DNA of 47,782 nt, taken from positions 1 to 47,782 of IMG/VR virus record IMGVR_UViG_3300007363_000029. One strand, given 5' to 3'. The DNA comes from a virus. Made by a program: the position numbers and the translations under genes. Of the stretch, positions 31,341 to 40,268 are shown piece by piece. Numbering within the stretch: position 1 is the stretch's first letter; each line of letters begins with the position of its first letter. The notes under the pieces were generated by a model, which saw only the letters and a list, made by a program, of their open reading frames with translations, made no database searches and had not been told where the DNA came from.

Positions 31341-31346
31341 ATATAG

Positions 31347-32030
31347 ATGGCAATCAAAATCTATGACATTAATAGTGTACATGATATTCAGGGTAATGAA
31401 TATTTAATTACCCCATTAAAAATACGATACATGCATGATTTCATGGAAAAGTTTGAAACGGTGCATACAGCAAAAAATAATGAGGCATCAATAGATATCC
31501 TATTAGAATGTGCACTTATTTCTATGTCACAGTTTGCACCAGGGGTATTCAATGATATAGAAGAATTATCTTTGGCATTTGACATTAAAACACTTTATAA
31601 AATAATTGAATATTCGGCAGACATTAAAGTTGCCAAAAATGATGAAAAACAGAGTTCCATAAAAAGTGCTGAAGGTAGTACTTGGGCAACCATGGATATT
31701 GCTAGACTAGAATCAGAGGTATTTTTGACGGGTATATGGAAAAACTTTGAAGAACTAGAAAACTCTATATCTATGCCAGAACTGTTAGCAATCCTTTCTA
31801 CAAAAAGGGAATTGGACTATGAAGCAAAGAAGTTTAATGCAGCCCTACAGGGTGTAGATTTAGATGAGCAGACTGGCAAGAGTAATGCTTGGGAAGATCT
31901 TAAGGCCAGAGTATTTAGTAAAGGACAAACTAAGGATTCTAATGATATTTTATCTTTGCAAGGTCAAAATGCACAAACAGCAGGATTTGGAATAGGTTTG
32001 GGCTTAGATTACGAAAAGATAGATTCGTAA
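31347..32030 (+). CDS. Tail assembly chaperone, long form (G-T-like)
   Basis: This 227-aa protein has two parts. Residues about 10-95 align without gaps to the 109-aa protein encoded next (shared 'PL-I', 'FM-F', 'LECx...', 'DI', 'YKI', 'IK' positions). The rest adds a C-terminal domain ('LESEVFLTGIWKNFEELENSISMPELLAILSTKRELDYEAKKFNAALQGVDLDE'), the kind of extension that the frameshifted T part supplies in lambda-like phages. It should help the tape measure enter the tube. Translation appears leaderless. Confidence 0.7.
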   Translation: MAIKIYDINSVHDIQGNEYLITPLKIRYMHDFMEKFETVHTAKNNEASIDILLECALISMSQFAPGVFNDIEELSLAFDIKTLYKIIEYSADIKVAKNDEKQSSIKSAEGSTWATMDIARLESEVFLTGIWKNFEELENSISMPELLAILSTKRELDYEAKKFNAALQGVDLDEQTGKSNAWEDLKARVFSKGQTKDSNDILSLQGQNAQTAGFGIGLGLDYEKIDS

Positions 32031-32042
32031 TTTGGCTCTTTG

Positions 32043-32051
32043 TGATATAAT
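32043..32051 (+). promoter_or_regulatory. Extended -10 promoter of the short chaperone gene
   Basis: TGATATAAT lies 26 nt before the ATG at 32078. Unlike the long-form gene, this one also has a GGAGGA ribosome site at 32069-32074. Confidence 0.55.
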
Positions 32052-32077
32052 TAGTTAAGTCAATAACGGAGGAATAA

Positions 32078-32407
32078 ATGACAACTACAGTACATGAAAA
32101 AGAAATAGTGACATTAGTTGATGGGACAGAAATTGAATTGCGTCCATTAAGCATCGCACTACTTCGTAAATTTATGAAAACATTTGATAAAATCGCCAAG
32201 GTTGCGGATGATAATGATAAGTCAATGAGCGTTTTAATGGAATGTGTACAAATTGCACTTCAGCAATACAAGCCAGAATTGGCGGAAGATCTGGCAAAAC
32301 TAGAATCTAACATCGACCTTCCAACGGTCTATAAGATTGTAGATGTTGCTTCAGGTATCAAGTTAAATGAAAGCCCATTGGGTATTTCAATTAATGCAGA
32401 TGTCTAA
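32078..32407 (+). CDS. Tail assembly chaperone, short form (G-like)
   Basis: This 109-aa protein corresponds to the first domain of the preceding gene ('LVDGTEIELRPLSIALLRKFMKTFD', 'LMECVQIALQQYKPEL', 'IDLPTVYKIVDVASGIKL'). It lies directly before the tape measure gene, the standard place of the short chaperone. It has its own promoter and a good ribosome site, so it should be made in excess over the long form. No slippery heptamer is needed, since long and short forms come from separate genes. Confidence 0.7.
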   Translation: MTTTVHEKEIVTLVDGTEIELRPLSIALLRKFMKTFDKIAKVADDNDKSMSVLMECVQIALQQYKPELAEDLAKLESNIDLPTVYKIVDVASGIKLNESPLGISINADV

Positions 32408-32433
32408 TTTATAAAATAAAGAGGTGGAAATGA

Positions 32434-35400
32434 ATGAGTGATGTTAATGCTAATATTAGCGTTAATATCGACACGTCTGCTGCTCTTGCTGAACTAAAGA
32501 GTTTACAGCGTCAGATATCTCTTTTCCACTCTTCAATTGCAAAGTCTAGTGCTTCTGCTTCTATTGCCCAGCGTCAATTACAACAAGATTTTCTTAATTC
32601 TGTAAATGCGACTGGGCAATTTGCTGCACAAATAAGAACAATCAAAACTGCTGCAGAATCTTTTAGCACCTCCCTTGAAAAAAACAAATTCTCAATGCGA
32701 GAATATTTTAGATATGGTATAGCATCATCTAAGTCATTCGGTAAACTTTTTAGAACTGAATTTGATACCATCAATAGAGTCGCAGAAGAGCGTGTTCGCA
32801 AATTACAGACACAATATATAAAACTTGGCCGAGATGCCTCTGGCGCAATGAAGGCAATTTCTATTACGCCTTTGTCTATGAATATGAACGATTATTCAGT
32901 AAAGACAATGATGGCAGCGCAAAGACAGCAACTCTTCAATCAGTTGCTTGCTCAGGGTACAACCAATCTAATTAACTTTGGTAAGAACACTCAGTGGGCT
33001 GGTCGTCAGTTGATGGTTGGTTTTACAGTACCACTATCTATTTTTGGATCAACGGCATCTAAGGTATTTATGGATATTGAACAACAGGCATTAAGATTTA
33101 AGCGTGTGTATGGTGACTTAATGACAAGTAAAACAGAAACAGATACAAATCTTCAAATGATTAGAGATCTTGCTTCTGAATTTACTAAGTATGGGGTTGC
33201 TATTCAAGACACAATGGCAATTGCTGCGGATGCAGCAGCAGCAGGTTTTCAAGGTGAAAAATTACAAGAAACAGTTCGACAAGCCACTAAACTTAGTGTT
33301 CTTGGTGAAATAGATAAACAACAAGCATTTCAAGCAACCATCACACTTCAAAATGCATTTAAGATGAGCAATAATCAACTTGCTGAGTCTGTTGACTTTC
33401 TTAACGCAGTAGAAAACCAAACAGTTGTTTCGCTAGATGATATTACACAGGCAATTCCACGTACCGCACCTATTATTCGTGGTCTTGGTGGAGACATAAA
33501 GGACCTTTCAGTATTTATGGCTGCAATGCAAGAGGGTGGCGTTGACGCTGCTTCAGCAGCAAACGGTTTAAAGTCAGCACTTGGTTCTTTAATTAACCCA
33601 ACAAAAGCAGCAAAAGAAATGCTTGCTGGTGTTGGAATAAATCTTAAAGAAATGACTGAAAGAAATCAAGGCAATATAATGCGTACCGTTCTTGAACTTG
33701 GTAATGCATTAAAGGAATTAACTCCACTAGCACGTCAAAGAGTTTTAGAACAATTATTTGGTAAATTCCAGTATGCACGTGTTGGTGCTTTGTTTGATAA
33801 TATCGCCAAGTCTGGATCTCAGGCACAAAGAGTAATGGAACTTGTTGGTATGTCTGCACAAGACCTTTCACGTATTTCACAACAAGAATTAGCGTCAATT
33901 GAAGAAAATAGCATGACCAAGTTTAAGGCTGCAGCAGAAGCCATGAAAAATTCTATTGCGCCTGTTGGTGAAATATTTGTTAAAGTTGTTACTCCTATTC
34001 TTACTTTCATTACAAATTTAGCAGATAAGTTTAATGGACTATCTGATCATACTAAGAAGGTTATTGCTGTAATTGTTACAATCTTTGCAGGAATCGGACC
34101 TGTCGTTTTGATGCTTATAGGTTTGTTTGCCAACTTTGCTGGTCAGTTTATGAAGATGTTAGGAATGATTCGTAACGGATATCTTAGACTTACTGGTGGA
34201 TCAAAGATATTAGGTGAGCAAACTCAATATTTAACGGATGAACAATTACAGGCAGAAGCCGTAGCCCACTCGTTGGATCAAGTACATGCCAAATTAACAC
34301 AAAGATTTGTTGTAGAAGCAGATGCCGTACTTAATTTAAAGAATGCATATTTGCAAGCGATAGCAGCATCAGAGCGATTTGCTATAAACAATCCAGGTAT
34401 GATGCTTCCTCAATCAAGACGTGGACCAAAGGGATATGCTAGTGGTGGTGTTATTTCTGGTCCTGGTACTGGAACATCAGATTCAATTATTGCAAGGGTT
34501 TCAAATGGAGAAGCAATCATTCCTGCTGCATCTGTTGCAAGAAATCCAGATCTTGTAAATGCTCTGGTTTCAAATAGTATTCCAGGATTTGCCACAGGAC
34601 TTGGAACATCATTACAAACAATCGGTACAGTTCTTGGTGGAACATTTGCATCACGTAGATATTCACCAGTAGCAATGATGGCACCAGGTAATACTCCTGG
34701 TGGCTTTGGTATGGATAGAGAATGGTTACAAACATCAGAGCAAGCCAAGGCTTCTTTTGCTGCCTCACTAAATACAATGATGATGTTTGAAAGCGATGTA
34801 AAAGCAACACAATCTAACTATCATAAGTTCTCAACACAATTTAGAGGAATTAATGATCAACTATTTGATTTATTCAAGGGTGGCATAACAGACGATATTA
34901 CGAACATCTCTCAAGTTGGAGAGCGTCAATTCCCAATAATGGCAGACCACATTACTTCTATGGCACAACAAGGAAAACTTTCTGCACAAGAAGCAGAAAG
35001 ACTTACCAATGCATTACGTAAGTTAGTTGCACCATTGGAAAGTGATTTAACACAACAAAATATTCAGAGAGTTGAACTTGCTATAAATGAGGCAGGACAA
35101 ACAGTTGTTAAGAGAGCAAGTACAGAAAGATCTGGCCAAACACTTAAGCCAAGAGTACGTGCCAACTTCTTAAGAGAACTAGCATCTCGTGGAATGGATG
35201 CCCCAACTGGATATCCACAAGATTATCAATTTGCACACATTCCTTTTTCAAGGGCTGTAAGTCGTTTTGTTCCACCATTCTTACGTAAGAAAGCAGGTGC
35301 AGGATCTGCTGCAGAACAACGTGTAATGCAGATGATGAATGAGGGACAAACATTTAAAGAAGGCCAAGTTATTCTTGATAGAAATGGTCAAGCACTTGGC

Positions 35401-38400
35401 GAGGCTGCAATTCACGGTACAGCAGTAGGTGCTGCTACAAACTCACCATCTGAAAAATCAAAGCAAATTGGTAGAGATATTTCTGAAGGTTTGATTATTG
35501 GAATGGAAGAAAGACTTCCAGCAGTGAAAGCAGCAGCACAAAGAGTAACTGCTACAGCAATGGGCGATATGGTTCAAACACCATCTGGATTGCTTGTTCC
35601 AAAGGGTGCATCACTTGGTGGAACAACAAAACCAGAACCAGTATTTTTAGGCATGCCAGGAATGGTTGCAAGACAATCAAGATTTGGTGCTTTCCGTGAT
35701 AATGTTTCAGCACGATATGCTGCTTTCCAAGAACGTAATGCAGCAAGACAAGAAAGATTTAGAGCATTCTCACAAAGAACATCTGGTGTTGCAATGGGTC
35801 TTTCTGCAGCAACATTTGCAGCATCATTTGCTCCAGGACCTATAGGTGATATGGCACAAAAGGTTGCTCCAGTAGTTGCTGGATTCCAAACCCTATCCAT
35901 GATTCTTCCTATGCTATCTAATCCATTTGTTGCACTTGGTGCAGCAGTTGTTGCATTAGGTGTGGGTTTCTGGGCATTTAATAGATCAGCGCAAAAGGCA
36001 GCAAAAGAATTAGCAGATGCTGCTAAAAAAGAAGCAGAAGCAAGAGTTGGAAGTGCTAGAGCAATTCTTGAGTATGGTAAATTTATTGGAGATAAGGCTC
36101 TTCCATCATCTGCACAGTTTAGTAGAGATAATAAGAGACTTATTACAGCAGATGAAGCAAAGGTAAGAACATTTACTGACTTCTATAGTCAAAAGAATTC
36201 TGCTGCAACTGCTGCAATTAATGCTGGTGCTGAACAAGGACAAACGGGTGGTATCAATGCTATTGCATTTGACGTTGCAAATAGAGCAGCCATATTTGGG
36301 TTGGGACCTAAAGATATTGCAGCAAACATTAAGGCAGCAGCAGACCTTATTGGTGCAGATGAAATTAAAGTTAAGGCTGCTGTACAACAACTTCTTGCTC
36401 CAAATGGCAAGGATATTCTAAAGGAACCATTAACAATTCAAGCAAGAATTGACTTCCTTAATGCAGCAAGTATGCAAAGTATTAAGAGAGTCGGAACTGC
36501 AATTCAAGATGTATCAAAGATTAAAATTCCTAAGTCTTCTGGCATTGATGTTAATTATCAACAATTAAAAAACGCTGCTGGTGCACAAGAATCTATTAAT
36601 AAGTCATATTCTGGTGGTTTCTGGAGTGAAGTTTTAGGTGCTGGAAAACAGTTAATGCGTGGTCTAAATTTCAATATTCCACTTGAAATTGATTCACTTA
36701 AAATATATAAAGATTTACAATCTAAGGTGCAATTAGCATCAATGCAATTAGATTTAGCATTTCAACAACAAACACAAAGTTTGGCTGTATTAAATCAGCA
36801 GTATGCAGATGGCGCAATTAAACAAGAAGATTATAATAAACAATTTGATGCTATTTGGAATAATTTTGCAGGTATTGGATCATCTACAGTCGAATTAGTT
36901 AAGGCATTAGATAAAATTGATAGTAGTGGTGAATTAGCCAAGGATTCTTTGGCAGATCTTGCTACACAGGTATTTTCTACATTAGAAAAATCAAATCCAA
37001 AATTTGCAAAAAGAATTAAAGATGATTTGGCCAAGTTACCAAAAAATACACAAATTTCCCTGATGATGGGATTTGCTAATGGAAGTTTGACAATGATGGA
37101 TCTTGTTCTTATTCCAAAAATATTAGAACAGATTTCTGGCAAAGAATATTCAGTTGCTATTAAGATTATTCAAACATCAGATTTGAGTAAGGGTGCTATT
37201 GCTCAAATGACAATACAGGAAGCACAAAAAGCACTTGACAAAGTTCAAAAGGCATTGGCAGGAGATAGAGCAAATAGTGCTTTAATTTTAGAAGAAGCAA
37301 GACTTAAGAAAACTATTGCTGATGCTAAAAAAGCACAAGAAGAGGCTGCAAAGGTATTACAAAATCCAAAAGAACCTCCAGGCACAAAAACTATTACAGA
37401 TACTACTGGCAACACTCGTAAGACATTATTTACAGATGAGTTGATGAAAAAATTAAAGATGTTTAAATTAGAATCAATCAACGCCCTTGGTTCATATAAT
37501 GATTTTGTTAAAGCATTAAGCAAGGACATGTCTGGCTTCAAGGGCATGGACAACCTAATGCGTAGTGCTGGTGCAACACAAGAAGCAATTGACATTATTA
37601 ATAATATTGATTCTGAAACATTGAAAAAACTTGGCGATAGAATTTATAGACTTAAAGATGGAAAGGTTATTTTTGGAGATTTGGGTAATGCAATTCTTCA
37701 ATTTACTAAAGAAAATTCTTTAATGACATTTGTTGATCAACAACAACAAATTGTTATAAATACACAAGAGCAAGTTACTGCATTTGGTAAATTACAAAAG
37801 GCTGGCCTATCTGCAAGTCAGATTTTAGCAGTATTGGAAAATGCTGCATTGACTGCTAACATAGCAGCAGAAGATATTAACTCTAATGACTTTAAGAATT
37901 TTATTGCTGGTGCCAAGGCTGGAGCAGAAGCAACAAAACAACTTGCTAAAGAATTAAAGGCTGCTAAGTTTGCTGCACAACAAGAACAGGAAACTGAAGC
38001 AGACAAAGTTGATCAATATTTCAAATATCAGGAAGTTGTTATTAAACAGCAACAGAGAAAGAACTTTATTGAACAACAGGGCATGTCCCCAGAAAAATAT
38101 CAACAGGCAATTTCAGCACAAGAAGAAGTCGTTAAAGCAAAACAAAAAGAAGTTGATGCAATTAATGAAGCAATTGATAAAAAGCAAGAAGAAATTGCTC
38201 TTTGGAATAGAGGCCTTGATTTAATTGGTAGAGAAGAAGATAAAATCAATGATGCCTACAAGAAGAGAACCGATGCTATTGATTCACAAATTGAAGCATT
38301 AAATAAAGTTAAGGATATTAATTCTAAACTTGCTGAGCAGGAAAAACAAAAAACAAGCCTTGCCGATGCTTTGTCTCAAGGTGACATTTCTGCTGCTGCA

Positions 38401-39609
38401 CAAATTGCACAAGATATGCAGGCCAAGGCTGCAGAAAACTCCACACAGGCATCTATTGACGCTTTGCAAGAACGCAAGAAGCAACTAGAGATTCAACAAC
38501 AAAAAGAAATTGAAAAGATTCAGGTTGATATTAATGGCGTTCTCTATACAAGAACACAGTTGCAAGAAATGGTTAGAACTAAAGAAGATGAGATTTATAC
38601 CATTCAACAAACCACTTTGAAAAAAGCACAAGATTTGGTTAAGGCTGAGCAAGATAAACTTGATAAGATGAATGAAGTTATTAATAAATATAACACTGAT
38701 ATGCAAAAGGCAATCGATGCTATTATTGATAAACAAGGAAGATCTAAGGCTGAGTGGGAGTTAATTAAAGAAGCAGTTAATGCAACAAATGATTATCTAG
38801 ACACAATGGCTATTGATCTGGACGCTGTTGCATCAGGTGTTATATCTGTTGAGCAGGCATGGAATGCCGTTATAGCAGCCATCAATGGTGCCATCGCAGC
38901 ACAAGCAGCATTTAAGGCAGGAACTGGTGCCACTGGCGGTGGCGGTGGTGGCGGAGGCGGAGGCAATGGTACAACCACAAACCCAGGAAATATTGATAAG
39001 ACAAATGCAACGGTAAAAACCGAAACAGATAAACTACTTACATCAATAAAGAATGGAACAACCACAGATACTTCTGCAAGCAAGATTGCTAATGATATGG
39101 CAGCAAGCCTATTATCTGATAAAGCGGCTACTGCTGCATTAGGTGGCGTATCAGGAGTAATGTCCTCAGCACGTTATACTGGACAAGCAATTGCATATGC
39201 AGCACAGCAAGCAGCAGCAGAAAAACAAGCAGCAGCATTACAAAAACTTAAAGAAGCAGAGGCTGCAACAAAAGCAACAAAAATCATGATGTATGAAGAT
39301 TCATATTATAGATCTGCTGGTGGAATTATTCCAAAATATTTTGTTGCTGGTGGCTATGCAAAGGGAACAGATACTGTTCCAGCAATGCTAACACCTGGAG
39401 AATTTGTTATGAGTCGTTATGCCGTAAGTAATTTTGGTTTGGATAGAATGAAAGCAATTAATAGCGGAAAATCTATTGGTGATAGCATGTATAATTATAA
39501 CTTGACAGTAAATGCTCAATCCGATGCTTCACCAGAAGAGATTGCACAAACTGTAATGGCACAATTGCGAAGAATTGATTCTCAAAAACTTAGGGGGCAA
39601 AGAGTATAA
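32434..39609 (+). CDS. Tape measure protein
   Basis: This 2391-aa protein is the longest in the window. The first 450 residues include a TP901-type tape-measure core ('IQDTMAIAADAAAAGFQGEKLQE', 'GEIDKQQAFQATITLQNAFKMS', 'GVDAASAANGLKSALGSLINP'). Hydrophobic segments lie near residues 542-572 and 1146-1181 and could enter the host membrane during DNA delivery. 'SGPGTGTSDSIIARVSNGEAIIPA' (about 675-698) and 'GTDTVPAMLTPGEFV' (about 2311) are repeated tape-measure motifs. Long coiled-coil regions and a Gly run (about 2168-2178) follow. By the usual 0.15 nm per residue it predicts a tail of about 360 nm. RBS is GAGGTGG. Confidence 0.92.
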   Translation: MSDVNANISVNIDTSAALAELKSLQRQISLFHSSIAKSSASASIAQRQLQQDFLNSVNATGQFAAQIRTIKTAAESFSTSLEKNKFSMREYFRYGIASSKSFGKLFRTEFDTINRVAEERVRKLQTQYIKLGRDASGAMKAISITPLSMNMNDYSVKTMMAAQRQQLFNQLLAQGTTNLINFGKNTQWAGRQLMVGFTVPLSIFGSTASKVFMDIEQQALRFKRVYGDLMTSKTETDTNLQMIRDLASEFTKYGVAIQDTMAIAADAAAAGFQGEKLQETVRQATKLSVLGEIDKQQAFQATITLQNAFKMSNNQLAESVDFLNAVENQTVVSLDDITQAIPRTAPIIRGLGGDIKDLSVFMAAMQEGGVDAASAANGLKSALGSLINPTKAAKEMLAGVGINLKEMTERNQGNIMRTVLELGNALKELTPLARQRVLEQLFGKFQYARVGALFDNIAKSGSQAQRVMELVGMSAQDLSRISQQELASIEENSMTKFKAAAEAMKNSIAPVGEIFVKVVTPILTFITNLADKFNGLSDHTKKVIAVIVTIFAGIGPVVLMLIGLFANFAGQFMKMLGMIRNGYLRLTGGSKILGEQTQYLTDEQLQAEAVAHSLDQVHAKLTQRFVVEADAVLNLKNAYLQAIAASERFAINNPGMMLPQSRRGPKGYASGGVISGPGTGTSDSIIARVSNGEAIIPAASVARNPDLVNALVSNSIPGFATGLGTSLQTIGTVLGGTFASRRYSPVAMMAPGNTPGGFGMDREWLQTSEQAKASFAASLNTMMMFESDVKATQSNYHKFSTQFRGINDQLFDLFKGGITDDITNISQVGERQFPIMADHITSMAQQGKLSAQEAERLTNALRKLVAPLESDLTQQNIQRVELAINEAGQTVVKRASTERSGQTLKPRVRANFLRELASRGMDAPTGYPQDYQFAHIPFSRAVSRFVPPFLRKKAGAGSAAEQRVMQMMNEGQTFKEGQVILDRNGQALGEAAIHGTAVGAATNSPSEKSKQIGRDISEGLIIGMEERLPAVKAAAQRVTATAMGDMVQTPSGLLVPKGASLGGTTKPEPVFLGMPGMVARQSRFGAFRDNVSARYAAFQERNAARQERFRAFSQRTSGVAMGLSAATFAASFAPGPIGDMAQKVAPVVAGFQTLSMILPMLSNPFVALGAAVVALGVGFWAFNRSAQKAAKELADAAKKEAEARVGSARAILEYGKFIGDKALPSSAQFSRDNKRLITADEAKVRTFTDFYSQKNSAATAAINAGAEQGQTGGINAIAFDVANRAAIFGLGPKDIAANIKAAADLIGADEIKVKAAVQQLLAPNGKDILKEPLTIQARIDFLNAASMQSIKRVGTAIQDVSKIKIPKSSGIDVNYQQLKNAAGAQESINKSYSGGFWSEVLGAGKQLMRGLNFNIPLEIDSLKIYKDLQSKVQLASMQLDLAFQQQTQSLAVLNQQYADGAIKQEDYNKQFDAIWNNFAGIGSSTVELVKALDKIDSSGELAKDSLADLATQVFSTLEKSNPKFAKRIKDDLAKLPKNTQISLMMGFANGSLTMMDLVLIPKILEQISGKEYSVAIKIIQTSDLSKGAIAQMTIQEAQKALDKVQKALAGDRANSALILEEARLKKTIADAKKAQEEAAKVLQNPKEPPGTKTITDTTGNTRKTLFTDELMKKLKMFKLESINALGSYNDFVKALSKDMSGFKGMDNLMRSAGATQEAIDIINNIDSETLKKLGDRIYRLKDGKVIFGDLGNAILQFTKENSLMTFVDQQQQIVINTQEQVTAFGKLQKAGLSASQILAVLENAALTANIAAEDINSNDFKNFIAGAKAGAEATKQLAKELKAAKFAAQQEQETEADKVDQYFKYQEVVIKQQQRKNFIEQQGMSPEKYQQAISAQEEVVKAKQKEVDAINEAIDKKQEEIALWNRGLDLIGREEDKINDAYKKRTDAIDSQIEALNKVKDINSKLAEQEKQKTSLADALSQGDISAAAQIAQDMQAKAAENSTQASIDALQERKKQLEIQQQKEIEKIQVDINGVLYTRTQLQEMVRTKEDEIYTIQQTTLKKAQDLVKAEQDKLDKMNEVINKYNTDMQKAIDAIIDKQGRSKAEWELIKEAVNATNDYLDTMAIDLDAVASGVISVEQAWNAVIAAINGAIAAQAAFKAGTGATGGGGGGGGGGNGTTTNPGNIDKTNATVKTETDKLLTSIKNGTTTDTSASKIANDMAASLLSDKAATAALGGVSGVMSSARYTGQAIAYAAQQAAAEKQAAALQKLKEAEAATKATKIMMYEDSYYRSAGGIIPKYFVAGGYAKGTDTVPAMLTPGEFVMSRYAVSNFGLDRMKAINSGKSIGDSMYNYNLTVNAQSDASPEEIAQTVMAQLRRIDSQKLRGQRV

Positions 39610-40268
39610 TGAGTACCACGGCCTATATGAATGGTAGACAAAGATATCAAAGACCACAGGCAGTTTTATGGTCAGAGAATTCTGGAACGCTTGTTAATGG
39701 ACTGTATGTTCCAAATGGGCTAGAGGTTGGTCAGTATACTGGCGGTACATCAGATACAACACTATATAACCAATTCCTTATTTTATCAGATCACAATAGA
39801 TCTCCATTAGATTTTTCACCAACCAGAATAGAAACACGTGAGAGAATGATTAATGGTAGGATGAGGTCTTACCATACAGCAGACAAGATGACAGTTTCAA
39901 TGTCTTGGGATATGCTTCCATCTAGAGCATATAACATGAATGCTGAATTTAATTCTCAAGGAAAGTCTCCATACCATAAGAGCGAATACGAATATACTGC
40001 TGATGGTGGAGCAGGTGGAGTAGAGTTATTAGATTGGTACAATAATCATACTGGTCCATTCTGGATGTTTCTTGCATATGATAACTATAAGAACTTTAAA
40101 AATGCTGAAGAACCATTTGGACACATTAACCAATATAACGAATTGATTGAAGTTTATATATCAAACTTTTCATATAATGTTGCTAAGAGGGGTACTGGAA
40201 CATCGTCAGAAGGTGGCATTGTTGGTCATGACATGTGGAATATCAATGTAACCCTGGAAGAGGTATAA
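39609..40268 (+). CDS. Distal tail-type protein
   Basis: This 219-aa protein follows the tape measure by a one-base overlap, the position of the distal tail protein (Dit). It has 'PLDFSPTRIETRERMINGRMRSYHTADKMTVSMSWDMLPS' and 'GPFWMFLAYDNYKNF', beta-rich motifs typical of proteins that cap the tube and hold the hub. The stop overlaps the next start. The family is inferred mainly from gene order and general pattern. Confidence 0.65.
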   Translation: MSTTAYMNGRQRYQRPQAVLWSENSGTLVNGLYVPNGLEVGQYTGGTSDTTLYNQFLILSDHNRSPLDFSPTRIETRERMINGRMRSYHTADKMTVSMSWDMLPSRAYNMNAEFNSQGKSPYHKSEYEYTADGGAGGVELLDWYNNHTGPFWMFLAYDNYKNFKNAEEPFGHINQYNELIEVYISNFSYNVAKRGTGTSSEGGIVGHDMWNINVTLEEV

